Assembly (NCBI RefSeq): GCF_002563675.1
Contig: NZ_PDJC01000001.1
Coordinates: forward strand, 2,108,001-2,172,000
DNA length: 64,000 bases
Source: Propionicimonas paludicola
Lineage (GTDB): Bacteria > Actinomycetota > Actinomycetes > Propionibacteriales > Propionibacteriaceae
Direction of reading: 5' to 3'
This document shows, piece by piece, positions 53,949 through 62,930 of the stretch. A program made the translations under genes and the position numbers. The notes under the pieces are model-generated. The model had not been told where the DNA came from, made no database searches, and saw nothing but the letters and a program-made list of their open reading frames with translations. Each line of letters starts with the position of its first letter. Positions within the stretch are counted from its first letter, which is position 1.

Positions 53949-55765
53949 CAGACTGCTTCCTTCAACTCGGAGGGCTGCCGTAGATCGACGATCACTCGCT
54001 CACTCTGCGTGCCCCAGGCCTCCTGGATGCGGCCCCAATCCAGGTCACCCGGATCAACAGGATCCACAGTGGTGTGGGAGATCTTCGGATGGATTCGGCG
54101 CTCGTCGAGCTCGCCGTCGGCGTAGAGCACCTCGTGCAGCTTCTCGCCGGGGCGCAGGCCGGTGAACACGATCTCCACGTCGCCGCGCCCGGACATCGCC
54201 ACCATCCTGCGTGCGACGTCGAGGATCCGCACCGGCTCACCCATGTCGAGGACCAGGACCTCCCCGGGCTTGCCGATCGCACCGGCCTGAATCACCAGCT
54301 GGCAAGCCTCCGGGATTGTCATGAAGAACCTGGTCACATCAGGATGAGTGACCGTCAGCGGCCCACCGGCCTCGATCATCTTGGTGAACAGCGGCAGCAT
54401 CGAGCCACGCGATCCGAGAACGTTCCCGAAACGCACCGACAAGTAGGTGAGCCCGGTGCGCTGTGCCGCATGGGCGGTGAGCCGCTCGGCCAGCCGCTTG
54501 GAGTGACCGAGGACGCTGGTGGGATCGGCTGCCTTGTCAGTGGAGATGTTCACGAATGTCTGTACCCCGGCGCGCCGGGCGGCCTCCAGCACATTGCTGG
54601 TGCCCAAGACATTGGTCTTCCACGCCTCCTTCGGGTACTGCTGCAGCATCGGAAGGTGCTTCAGCGCCGCCGCGTGGAAGACGACCTCGGGTCGACGTTC
54701 GTCGAAGATTCGGAACAGCGCCTCCTGATCGCGAATGTCGGCCAGCACCACTTCTTGCCCGGTCAGCAGCCCATTGCCGCAGATCGCCAGGTCGGTGGAC
54801 TGCAGGCCTGTCTCATCACGGTCCAAGAGGATCAGCTCCGACGGCCCGAACTTGTGAATCTGCACGCAGAGCTCACTGCCGATTGACCCGCCGGCGCCGG
54901 TGACCAACACCCGCCTCCCGGTGAGATAGCTGGCGATCGACATCAGGTCGGTGTCCACCGGACGCCGCCCGAGAATGTCCTCGATGGAGAGGTCCCGCAG
55001 ATCTCCGACCTGAGGGTCTCCGGCCAGCACCCGATTCAGCGGGGGAAGAACCTTGACCTTGATCCCCAACGGCGCAGCCAAGGCGTTGACCCTGGTCAGC
55101 AGCGTGGAATCGGCCTCGGCGATGGCCACCACCAAGACTCGAGAGCCGGTGCTCTCTGCGACCCGTCCGAGGTCCTGCAGGCCGCCGAGCACATCGACAT
55201 TCCGGACTCGCGCATGGCGTCGGCTCGGGTCGTCATCCAGCAACCCGACCGGCCGATAGGGCGAGCTGGCGTCGGTGATCATCCGGCTGACCAGGTAGGT
55301 GCCCATATCACCGGCACCGAAGATCAGGGCGGGCTCGGTCGCCCGGTCCCCCAGCCGCGCCTCGCGGCTCAGCCGCGCCAGATAGCGAACCGAGAACATG
55401 AGCAGCACGGCGATCGGGAGTGCGATCAGCATCGTGCTGCGCGGTGCGTTCAGCGACGGTGCCAGGAGCAGCAGGGCCACGAAGCTCGTCGCTCCGCTGA
55501 CCAGCGCCGCGTAGGAGAGCGCCCGTACCTCTTCGAAGCAGCCGTACTGGTACCGGCCCTGATAGAGCTTCAGAGCAAGGCCGGTTGCTCCCTGACAGAC
55601 AGCCGCGAGGGCGGCCAGCCACAGCGTTGCCGGAGTGTCGATCCCCGCGAAGGAGAACTCCAGCCTGAGTACCTGAGCGGCGGCAATGGCCACCACCCAG
55701 GCGGATGCGTCGAGAAGCCACTGGCCCAGGTACCGCAGCCCGGGCCGCGCAACAGTGGCCCTCAC
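53948..55765 (-). CDS. Membrane nucleotide-sugar 4,6-dehydratase (CapD/WbpM/PglF family)
   Basis: 605 residues from GTG 55765, preceded by GGAG; a longer reading from GTG 55840 is possible. Four N-terminal membrane helices, a first Rossmann-like domain (LIFGAGDMGTYLV), then the SDR catalytic domain (VLVTGAGGSIGSELC). The active-site segment is STDKAADPTSVLGHSKRLAE: Leu stands where short-chain dehydratases have Tyr and PglF/FlaA1 has Met. It makes the UDP-4-keto-6-deoxy sugar used by the aminotransferase, whose start overlaps its stop by 1 base. Confidence 0.92.
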   Translation of the reverse strand: MRATVARPGLRYLGQWLLDASAWVVAIAAAQVLRLEFSFAGIDTPATLWLAALAAVCQGATGLALKLYQGRYQYGCFEEVRALSYAALVSGATSFVALLLLAPSLNAPRSTMLIALPIAVLLMFSVRYLARLSREARLGDRATEPALIFGAGDMGTYLVSRMITDASSPYRPVGLLDDDPSRRHARVRNVDVLGGLQDLGRVAESTGSRVLVVAIAEADSTLLTRVNALAAPLGIKVKVLPPLNRVLAGDPQVGDLRDLSIEDILGRRPVDTDLMSIASYLTGRRVLVTGAGGSIGSELCVQIHKFGPSELILLDRDETGLQSTDLAICGNGLLTGQEVVLADIRDQEALFRIFDERRPEVVFHAAALKHLPMLQQYPKEAWKTNVLGTSNVLEAARRAGVQTFVNISTDKAADPTSVLGHSKRLAERLTAHAAQRTGLTYLSVRFGNVLGSRGSMLPLFTKMIEAGGPLTVTHPDVTRFFMTIPEACQLVIQAGAIGKPGEVLVLDMGEPVRILDVARRMVAMSGRGDVEIVFTGLRPGEKLHEVLYADGELDERRIHPKISHTTVDPVDPGDLDWGRIQEAWGTQSERVIVDLRQPSELKEAV

Positions 55766-56059
55766 TGCTGGCTCCACATGGCGGCAAGACGGCAGGGCCC
55801 AGCCCCCGACTCCGGCGTGTGAACGCTCAAGATCCCCCACTTCCGTTACGACTCACCCGTTCGTGGCGCGGGCGGATAACCTTCACCGAAGGTGAGTCCG
55901 GCTGCCGACAACACGTTGACTATTAGGCACATTGGAGAATTGAGGGACGGCCGGTGGACGCTTGGTGCACCTGCTCACCCCGTAGTTGGTACAGGCCTGG
56001 CCAGCCGATTGGCACGGCGAGACCCGAGTCTCGATACGGCGGTCGAGCGCTGTCTCGCG

Positions 56060-57520
56060 CTAGTCGCCGGAGAGAACTTGGACTGGCGAAATCGGCTCTG
56101 CTCGGTGCCCCTCGCGCTTCACCGAGTTGTCCATCGTCAGCACCGAGTCCTTGCTCGCCGTGACATACGAGCGGTAGTTGTAGCGGTAGCTGGCCCGCCC
56201 GTACCCGTTCACCTTCTCCGGCAGCTTGTTGATCACGGAGCCGAGCAGGTTCGCGTCCACTGCCCGCAACGAGTTCATTGCGGTCTCCAGCTGATGGCGG
56301 GAGACGCACGACGAGCCGACGATCATCAAAGCCCCGCCGACCAGACGCGCGATCACGGCCGCGTCGGTGACCGGCAGCAGTGGCGGCGAGTCGAGAATCA
56401 CCATGTCGTAGCGATCGACGGCCTCGGCCAGAATGTCTCGCATCGACTGAGAGCCAAGGAGCTCGGACGGGTTCGGCGGGATCTGGCCGCCGGGCAGGAC
56501 GTGTAGGTTGCCGTTCCCGACCGCTCGAACAGCCTCGGTGAGGCTGGCCTTACCGATGATCACCGCCGTCAGGCCCGGCGAGTCATCCAGGTCGAACAGG
56601 CGGTGGACGCTCGGTCGGCGCAGATCGGCGTCGATCACCAGCACCGACTCGCCGGCGTCTGCGAAGGCGGTAGCAAGGTTCAGCACGGTGGTTGTCTTGC
56701 CCTCACCGGGAACCGTTGAAGTCACCACCATGGAGCGACCATGGCCGGTGAACTTGAGGAACTGCAGGTTCGTCCGCAACCGCCGGTAGGCCTCGGCTCG
56801 AGCCGAATGTGGGTTGGTCTGGAAGACCACCGGGTGACGCTGCGTGTCCTGGTCCAGGTTGATCACGCTGATCACCCCGCTCTTGCCCACCACCGGGACG
56901 TCCTGCGGAACCACCACTCGAGTGTCCAACCGGTTTCGCAGCAGCGCCTGGCTGAACCCGATGAGGAGGCCTAACAGGAAGCCGAGCAGGATGTTCTGCA
57001 CAACCTTCGGCGACTTCCATGACTCCGGTACTCGAGCCCGCTCGACCACCGTCGCCTTGACCGCATCGGTGCTGTTCACTCCTGCGGGCGACAGTTCCGC
57101 CACAGCGATGGTGAGCTGATCGGCCACTGCGTTGGCAATGTTGGCGGCGGCGTTCGGGTCGGTGCTGGTCACCTCGAGGTCGATGATGGCCGTGTCGTTG
57201 GGTGCGCTGGCACTGACCAGGGTGGCCAGCTCCTGAGAGTCCATCGAGAGGCCCAGACTCTTGATCACCGGGTCTAGGACGATCGGCTTCTGGGCCAGCA
57301 TGGCGTAGGAGGCGACCTGGTTGCGGGCAAACAGCGAGCCTTGCTGCAGTTCGCCGGCCGAGCCGCCGCTCTCCACGGTCAAGAAGATGGCTGCCGTGGC
57401 GCCGTACACCGGCGTCACCAAATAGGACGCGCCCGCTCCCGCCCCAGCACCGAGGATCACGGCGATCACGATGCTCTTCCAGTAGTGGCGGAACAGGTCC
57501 AGGTAGGCCTTCAGCTCCAC
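56060..57520 (-). CDS. Polysaccharide co-polymerase / bacterial tyrosine kinase (Wzc-like)
   Basis: 486 residues from GTG 57520; a TTG at 57529 is also possible. Wzz-type chain-length domain with two membrane helices (near residues 20-38 and 175-195) joined to a BY-kinase: Walker A VPGEGKTTT, Walker A' VLVIDADLRRP and Walker B MVILDSPPLLPVTDA. Near the C-terminus is a tyrosine cluster, YGRASYRYNYRSY, the likely autophosphorylation site. It sets polymer length and controls export. The single-chain Wzz-kinase form is normal in actinobacteria. Confidence 0.93.
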   Translation of the reverse strand: MELKAYLDLFRHYWKSIVIAVILGAGAGAGASYLVTPVYGATAAIFLTVESGGSAGELQQGSLFARNQVASYAMLAQKPIVLDPVIKSLGLSMDSQELATLVSASAPNDTAIIDLEVTSTDPNAAANIANAVADQLTIAVAELSPAGVNSTDAVKATVVERARVPESWKSPKVVQNILLGFLLGLLIGFSQALLRNRLDTRVVVPQDVPVVGKSGVISVINLDQDTQRHPVVFQTNPHSARAEAYRRLRTNLQFLKFTGHGRSMVVTSTVPGEGKTTTVLNLATAFADAGESVLVIDADLRRPSVHRLFDLDDSPGLTAVIIGKASLTEAVRAVGNGNLHVLPGGQIPPNPSELLGSQSMRDILAEAVDRYDMVILDSPPLLPVTDAAVIARLVGGALMIVGSSCVSRHQLETAMNSLRAVDANLLGSVINKLPEKVNGYGRASYRYNYRSYVTASKDSVLTMDNSVKREGHRAEPISPVQVLSGD

Positions 57521-57773
57521 TGCAGCCAACTCTCAGGTCGTCGGGGGTACGGGCGCGCCAGCGCACATGCACCGCCTGAGGCCGACGATCCGTCGTCCCA
57601 TGCATCGCTAACACGCCAGCGTCGACGGTCAGTCTGATTCACCGCGCAGTAAGCGCCGGTGGTCGTGACGGAAGTCCCGCCGGCTTTGGTGCACCCGGTG
57701 GTCACGCCAATGGTCACCAGGTATCGGGGAAACTGGTCAGGTTCAGATGAACCGGGCCCGACCCACCGGACAC

Positions 57774-58808
57774 TCAGGGTGAGTCGGCCTTGGCGACCTC
57801 GTCCAGGTACTCGTCGACCGAGTCCGAGTCCAGCGCCTGGATGAGTCGGTCGAGCTTCTTGCGATCCACCAGATCGATCGACTGTCCGGTCGACGAACGC
57901 CCGTAGCCCGCGATCGGAACCTGCATGGTCACCACGCTCCTGCCGTCATCGAGGTGCATGCTGCCGGCCAGGTCGATGATCGCCTCATTGGTCAGTGAGG
58001 CATCCACCGTGACCAGCCCGCTCAGTTGGTCGAGAACTGCCAGCAACTCCGTCGGGTGCGACAGCGCCTCCTTCGAGAAGAGCTTCGCGGCCAGCGCCTT
58101 GAGCACCCGGCGCTGGCGCTCGGCTCGCCCGAGATCACCGCCTGACACGCCATGACGCTGGCGCACAAAGGTGAGCAGGGCGTCCCCGCTGAGCCTGATC
58201 GAACCACGGGCGAAGTGGTAGGGACCCACGCTCGAGGCCTCGGAGTTCCAGACGGTGATCTCACCGAGCTTCTCGCTGACCGCGACCAGTCCGTCAAAGT
58301 CCAGCCAGGCGGCGTGCTCGATGTGGGTGTCCAGCAACTTCTCGACGGTCCGTACTGCCAGCGGCATGCCGCCGAAGGCGAAGGCGGCGTTGATCTTGTT
58401 CTTGCCGTGCCCCGGAATCGGCACATAGAGGTCTCGGGGCAGCGACATCAGGTACACCGAACGTCGATCGGCGGAGATGTGCCCCAGGATCAGAACGTCG
58501 CTACGGGAGATCCCGCCGTCCGAGGCATCGGCTCCCGCAACCAGGAAGTTCATCGGGCTGTCCGGGGTGGGCGGCAGCACCGGGATCTCCGGCGTCGGCA
58601 ACATGTCCGGGTCCCGGGCAATCCCGGACAGCATGCTGGATGCCTTCCAGACCACCGCCCCCGCGCCGAGGCCGACGACCAGCACTGCAGACAGCAGGAC
58701 GATCAGCAGGATCCGGCGGCGTCGCCGCCGAACCGGGATCGGCTCGACGCGCGCCGGACCGGCTTCGAGATCGCCGAGCAAGACATCCTCCCGAGCAACT
58801 CGCCGCAT
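57774..58808 (-). CDS. LytR-CpsA-Psr (LCP) family protein
   Basis: 344 residues. Short basic cytoplasmic tail (RRRRRR), one membrane helix (LLIVLLSAVLVVGLGAGAV), then an LCP domain outside the membrane: RSDVLILGHI, LMSLPRDLYVPIPGHG, KINAAFAFGG and FVRQRHG carry the conserved Asp and Arg residues that bind the pyrophosphate. LCP enzymes transfer the finished polymer from its lipid carrier to the cell wall. It ends the polysaccharide locus, giving it a wall-anchoring step. Confidence 0.93.
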   Translation of the reverse strand: MRRVAREDVLLGDLEAGPARVEPIPVRRRRRRILLIVLLSAVLVVGLGAGAVVWKASSMLSGIARDPDMLPTPEIPVLPPTPDSPMNFLVAGADASDGGISRSDVLILGHISADRRSVYLMSLPRDLYVPIPGHGKNKINAAFAFGGMPLAVRTVEKLLDTHIEHAAWLDFDGLVAVSEKLGEITVWNSEASSVGPYHFARGSIRLSGDALLTFVRQRHGVSGGDLGRAERQRRVLKALAAKLFSKEALSHPTELLAVLDQLSGLVTVDASLTNEAIIDLAGSMHLDDGRSVVTMQVPIAGYGRSSTGQSIDLVDRKKLDRLIQALDSDSVDEYLDEVAKADSP

Positions 58809-58925
58809 GGGTGAAACCTGAGGCTAGTTGGCGGTCGGAGGTGCCGAAACCTCCAGGTGAACCACGCACAGCACCAAATGCCGAACGAACGGCACCCGGT
58901 TTGCTCGGCGGGTGCCGGGGTCGGA

Positions 58926-61523
58926 TCAGCCGAACCAGACCTCATTGCCCGCCGCGTCGACGGCATGGACTCGGAAGCTCTCAGCGGCAAGGTCGGCGCT
59001 CAAAGTGGCCGTCGCGCCCTGCCTGCGCCAGGTGATCTCCAGCTGCTCGGAACCGGTCTGACCCACCTCGCAGTCAGCATCGAAGCCGAAGGCCGGGAAG
59101 CTGTTGCGGAACTTCAGCAGGTCAAGCTGCGCAGTGACGACTGGACGGTTCAGTCCCTCGGCGATCTGCGCGGCACTCAAGTTCGTCCGGTTGATCTCCT
59201 TGTGCCCGCCCTCGCCGGCGCGCTCGACCGCGGCATGGTCGTTCGGCCCGGCGAACAGGTCCAGGTACCAGACCTGGGGCTTGCCGGGCATGAAGAGCTG
59301 GATCGCCCGGGCCAGCAACAACCGAGCATCGCTCTCCCCCAGCGCGCTGTAGTAGGTGGCGTTCACCTGGTAATAGATGTTCTTGGCGCCATGCAGGTCC
59401 TTCACGTACCCACCGCGGCCCTTCACGGTCTCGATCAGCGACTCGATCCGCGCGGACGGCAGTAGCCCACCCAGATCCAGCAGCGGGATGCCGTCATGGC
59501 AGCCGAGCATGTTCACCGTATGGATCCGCTTGCTCAACAGCTCACCGATCCAGCGTTTCAGGGTGCTGGCATCGCGACTCTCGAAGGCGTCGATGAGCAG
59601 GCCGGGCAGGAAGAAGTCGTAGGTCAGGAAGCCCTTGCCGGCCAGCAGCTCGTGGATGCCCTCGGCGTAGCTGGCATGGATCTCCGGAAGCAGGATCAGT
59701 CCTCGGGCATCGGCCAGCTGCTTGACCTTGGCCAGCACCTCCCAGGTGCCGGGCTCGTTCAGGAAGTTGCGCTGACCAGGGGCCTTGGGGGCGTAGGCGA
59801 AGGCGTCCAGCCGGACGATCTTGGCACCGTAGCCGGCCAGCTTGTCCAAGGTGTCGGCGTAGAACTGCCAGACGAGCGGCGAGTTGATGTTCAGGTCCAT
59901 CTGGCCCAGGTAGCGTCGCCGAGCCTCAACGGCGTCCACCACAGCATCCCGGACGTCCTCGAAGCCGCTGAAGTCCGCATCCCCGGGACGCCCACCTGCG
60001 CTCAACGTGGTCGCCAACCGGGCGGCCAGCAGCTCGGCCCGTCCGTACTGCAGGCCGGCGGCGGCCATCAGCTCCTGCGGATCGGGCTGTGAGTAACGGA
60101 CCTCCTGGTAGAAGGTGTTCCAGTAGGGCACCTCGCGGCCGTCGGGGAACCGGACCATCAGGATCGGCAGCCCCGGTTTGCGGAAGAACATGTCCTTGAT
60201 CAGGTAGTCGTCGGGCTGCAGGTAGCCACCCTCGGTCAGGTCACCGTGCCCGGCCCAGAACTTGTTCCAGTCGATGAAGAAGTCCACATAGGGCGAACGG
60301 TCGCCACGGGCCAGGACGTCCTGGAACTGCGGGGACAACACCGAGGCGTGGTTGAGGATGAAATCGAGCTTCAGGTCGATGCCGGCTTCAGCGAGCGCCG
60401 GCAGATCGTCCGGGCCGACCAGGGTCTGGCTGAGCTCGTAATCGATCACCGAGAAGCCGCGGTCCAGATCGGTGTTGAACACGCTCGGCAGCAGGTAGGC
60501 CGACTCGAAGGCGCCGGCCACAGCCGGATCGCGAACCACGTCCACCAGTCCGCTCAGCTGACCGGCCAGGCTGTCGGGGTAGGCGTTCAGCATCGGGCCG
60601 GCACCGGGCAGGTCAAGGCCCATCGAGGCCTGGTACTCGGCGAAATCGAGCAGCTCACCGGAGCGGGAGACGATGATCTTGGCCCGATGTGCTGCGGCGG
60701 CCAGCTTGGCCTGCTCCAGCTCCAGGACCATGGTGGTGAACGGGGAGTCGACGGCACCGTCCCGGCTTCGGGCCCGGCGGTGGGCCAGGGTCTCGGCCGG
60801 AGTGCTGTTCAGCAGGATCGGGACGTCCACGCCGACCAGATGATCGGAGTTGCCGTGGGTCCACTCCACCACCATCACCCGAACCGCGGACAGATCTACC
60901 CGGTCGTACCAGAGCTGGCCATCGGAGCGTCCCATCCGCTTCAGCATCAGAGTGTCCGCGCCGGCGTGGAAGTCGGCCAGAATCGCGTTCAGCTCGGCGA
61001 AGTCGATCTCGGCCGGCGTACCGAGGTAGTCGGCCAGTGCGGCCCGTCCTGCGCGCAGGTAGCCGGCCAGCCAGGGATGCTCGCCGAGCTGGGACGGGTC
61101 GGCGTCCGCCCCATCGGCCTGCAACTGGGCGAGCAGGTCGCGGACGTGGCCGTCGTAGCCACCGGCCTCGACCAGGCCACGCAGGCCGGCCGACCGGAAC
61201 ACCCGCAGCCGCTCGGCATCGTTGGCTTCCGGGAATCGGCGCGGATAGTTGTCCCCGGACAGCAGGTAGGAGCCGATGCCGTGCTGAGCCAGGCCATAGG
61301 CCAGCAGGGAGCCGGTCTCGGACTTGCCCACGCCCGAGCCGCCGCACACCGAGACGACCGGACGGTGGCCGGCAGCCAGTTCGGGGCTGAGCAGTTCGAT
61401 CAACCGGGGGAAGATGTGCTCGGCTTTGGCGAGATGGTCGTGGCTGATCTGCACCTTGTCCCCCGGCATGTCGCCGACGGGAATGGCAGACAGGTCGCTG
61501 ACGACCGGGAAACTGACTGTCAT
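58926..61523 (-). CDS. Fusion of a P-loop kinase and a GH13 (subfamily 18-type) phosphorylase
   Basis: 865 residues; GAGGAG precedes the ATG. Residues ~50-300 form a P-loop kinase of the uridine-kinase/phosphoribulokinase/APS-kinase class: Walker A GGSGVGKS (61-68), SGDNYPRRFPEANDAERLR and VEWTHGNSDHL. Residues ~310-865 are a GH13 barrel of the sucrose-phosphorylase type: nucleophile Asp573 in IVRLDAFAYA, acid/base Glu614 in LLPEIHAS, and Asp677 in LGCHDGIP. An extended insert at ~480-540 recalls glucosylglycerate phosphorylase. A phosphorylase would release glucose-1-phosphate and an acceptor that the kinase could then phosphorylate, but both substrates are unknown. Confidence 0.82.
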   Translation of the reverse strand: MTVSFPVVSDLSAIPVGDMPGDKVQISHDHLAKAEHIFPRLIELLSPELAAGHRPVVSVCGGSGVGKSETGSLLAYGLAQHGIGSYLLSGDNYPRRFPEANDAERLRVFRSAGLRGLVEAGGYDGHVRDLLAQLQADGADADPSQLGEHPWLAGYLRAGRAALADYLGTPAEIDFAELNAILADFHAGADTLMLKRMGRSDGQLWYDRVDLSAVRVMVVEWTHGNSDHLVGVDVPILLNSTPAETLAHRRARSRDGAVDSPFTTMVLELEQAKLAAAAHRAKIIVSRSGELLDFAEYQASMGLDLPGAGPMLNAYPDSLAGQLSGLVDVVRDPAVAGAFESAYLLPSVFNTDLDRGFSVIDYELSQTLVGPDDLPALAEAGIDLKLDFILNHASVLSPQFQDVLARGDRSPYVDFFIDWNKFWAGHGDLTEGGYLQPDDYLIKDMFFRKPGLPILMVRFPDGREVPYWNTFYQEVRYSQPDPQELMAAAGLQYGRAELLAARLATTLSAGGRPGDADFSGFEDVRDAVVDAVEARRRYLGQMDLNINSPLVWQFYADTLDKLAGYGAKIVRLDAFAYAPKAPGQRNFLNEPGTWEVLAKVKQLADARGLILLPEIHASYAEGIHELLAGKGFLTYDFFLPGLLIDAFESRDASTLKRWIGELLSKRIHTVNMLGCHDGIPLLDLGGLLPSARIESLIETVKGRGGYVKDLHGAKNIYYQVNATYYSALGESDARLLLARAIQLFMPGKPQVWYLDLFAGPNDHAAVERAGEGGHKEINRTNLSAAQIAEGLNRPVVTAQLDLLKFRNSFPAFGFDADCEVGQTGSEQLEITWRRQGATATLSADLAAESFRVHAVDAAGNEVWFG

Positions 61524-61677
61524 GCGCTCTCCTCGGCCTCCACGCCCGAGCGGAACCCCGGCGGTCCCACGTGGTGGCTAAATCGTTTGACCAGAGAGTA
61601 CAGGGCGGCCCCCGGCGTGTGCATCTGAGAGGGGCGATGTCCCTTGTCGGACCCCGAGCTCCAGCCGGAAATAGATA

Positions 61678-61710
61678 GGGTTCCTGCCCGGGGGGATGGG
61701 GCAGGAACCC
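61678..61710 (-). terminator. Terminator after thioredoxin
   Basis: A perfect 12-bp stem (GGGTTCCTGCCC with GGGCAGGAACCC) closes a 9-base loop. On the minus strand it is followed by TATCTATTTCC, a moderately T-rich tail. It lies 73 bases after the thioredoxin stop and upstream of the kinase-phosphorylase start. Confidence 0.75.
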
Positions 61711-61782
61711 TGCGCGCAACTATAGGGAAGACGTCCCGGCGTTGTCACTCCTATGGGGGACACGCCGAGAATTCGTGCAGAC

Positions 61783-62145
61783 TCAGTGGCCAGCCGCGGT
61801 CGCGGCCTCTTCCTTGAGCTTGTCCATGTCGAGTTCCTTGACCTGAGAGATCACATTCTCGAAGGCGGACTTGCTCAGCGCACCGGCCTGGCGGAAGACC
61901 AGGTACCCGTCCCGGAAGGCCATCAGGGTCGGGATCGAGCTGATCTCCAGTGCGCCGGCCAGCTCCCCCTCGGCGTCGGTGTCCACCTTGGCGAAGACCG
62001 CGTCGGTGTGGTTGTTCGAGGCCGACTCGAAGATCGGGCCGAACATCCGGCACGGCGGGCACCAGGTGGCCCAGAAGTCGATGAAGACAATGCCGGACTC
62101 GATGGTCTTGCCGAAATCCGCAGCGGTCAGGGTGATGGTTGCCAT
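61783..62145 (-). CDS. Thioredoxin with WCPPC active site
   Basis: 120 residues, AAGGAAG before the ATG. The redox site WATWCPPCRMF has Cys29 and Cys32; most thioredoxins have WCGPC, so the redox potential may differ. The cis-Pro is in SSIPTL. A C-terminal extension of about 15 residues is Glu/Ala-rich. No signal peptide, so it acts in the cytoplasm. It follows dtxR in the same direction by 63 bases. Confidence 0.93.
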   Translation of the reverse strand: MATITLTAADFGKTIESGIVFIDFWATWCPPCRMFGPIFESASNNHTDAVFAKVDTDAEGELAGALEISSIPTLMAFRDGYLVFRQAGALSKSAFENVISQVKELDMDKLKEEAATAAGH

Positions 62146-62208
62146 GACTTCCTTCAGTAGGTTTCAGTCCTAGACAACGCTGGGAGTTCGGTGGGGTATT
62201 CCAGAGGC

Positions 62209-62895
62209 TCAGTCGACAACGACGAACAGTTGGTCGCCCAGTTCGACCGGAACCAGCACCTGCTCCTGCTCCCCCAGGACGATCTTGCGGCCACGGAGCT
62301 GGGCTTGTATCGGGCGCCGCTCGGCCACTCCGAGGGCGGCGAGATGCCCAAGCAACTCGATATCACCCTGGGCCGCCTCACTCATCCGGGCGAAGACCAC
62401 CTCGTGGACCTCGCCGTCGGCCAGCCGCAGGGAGAGCAGTTCCACGCCGTCCAGGAAGTCTTCCGCCGCGGCCGGAGCACCCAGCTCGGTCAGTCCGGGA
62501 ATCGGGTTGCCGTAGGGGGAATGCACGGGGTTGTCCAGCAGCCGCAACAGCTGGCGCTCGACCTGGTCGGAGATCACATGCTCCCAGCGGCAGGCTTCCT
62601 CGTGGACCAGCCGCCAGTCCAGGCCGATCACATCCACCAGCAGCCGCTCGGCGAGCCGATGCTTGCGCATCACTTGCTCGGCCAGCTGCCGGCCCCGCTC
62701 GCTGAGGACCAGATGCCGATCCGGATGCACCGCGACCAGACCGTCGCGTTCCATCCGGGCCACCGTCTGCGAGACCGTCGGGCCGCTCTGTCCCAGCCGC
62801 TCAGCGATCCGGGCGCGCAACGGCGGCACGCCTTCCTCACCGAGCTCGTAAATGGTCCGCAGATACATCTCAGTGGTATCGATGAGATCGCTCAT
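62209..62895 (-). CDS. dtxR: Iron-dependent repressor DtxR/IdeR
   Basis: 228 residues, GGGAGGAG before the ATG. The N-terminus ([15 protein letters not shown]) and helix-turn-helix ([15 protein letters not shown]) are those of DtxR. Every metal ligand of the Corynebacterium protein is at the same number: Met10, Cys102, Glu105 and His106 in the primary site, His79, Glu83 and His98 in the ancillary site. The C-terminal SH3-like domain is present. With Fe2+ it binds iron boxes, one of which is at 1770-1788. A TATAGT at 62922-62927 may be its -10 element. Confidence 0.96.
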   Translation of the reverse strand: MSDLIDTTEMYLRTIYELGEEGVPPLRARIAERLGQSGPTVSQTVARMERDGLVAVHPDRHLVLSERGRQLAEQVMRKHRLAERLLVDVIGLDWRLVHEEACRWEHVISDQVERQLLRLLDNPVHSPYGNPIPGLTELGAPAAAEDFLDGVELLSLRLADGEVHEVVFARMSEAAQGDIELLGHLAALGVAERRPIQAQLRGRKIVLGEQEQVLVPVELGDQLFVVVD

Positions 62896-62930
62896 CTGAC
62901 TCCTCCCGCGGTTCCAGCCAGACTATAGCT

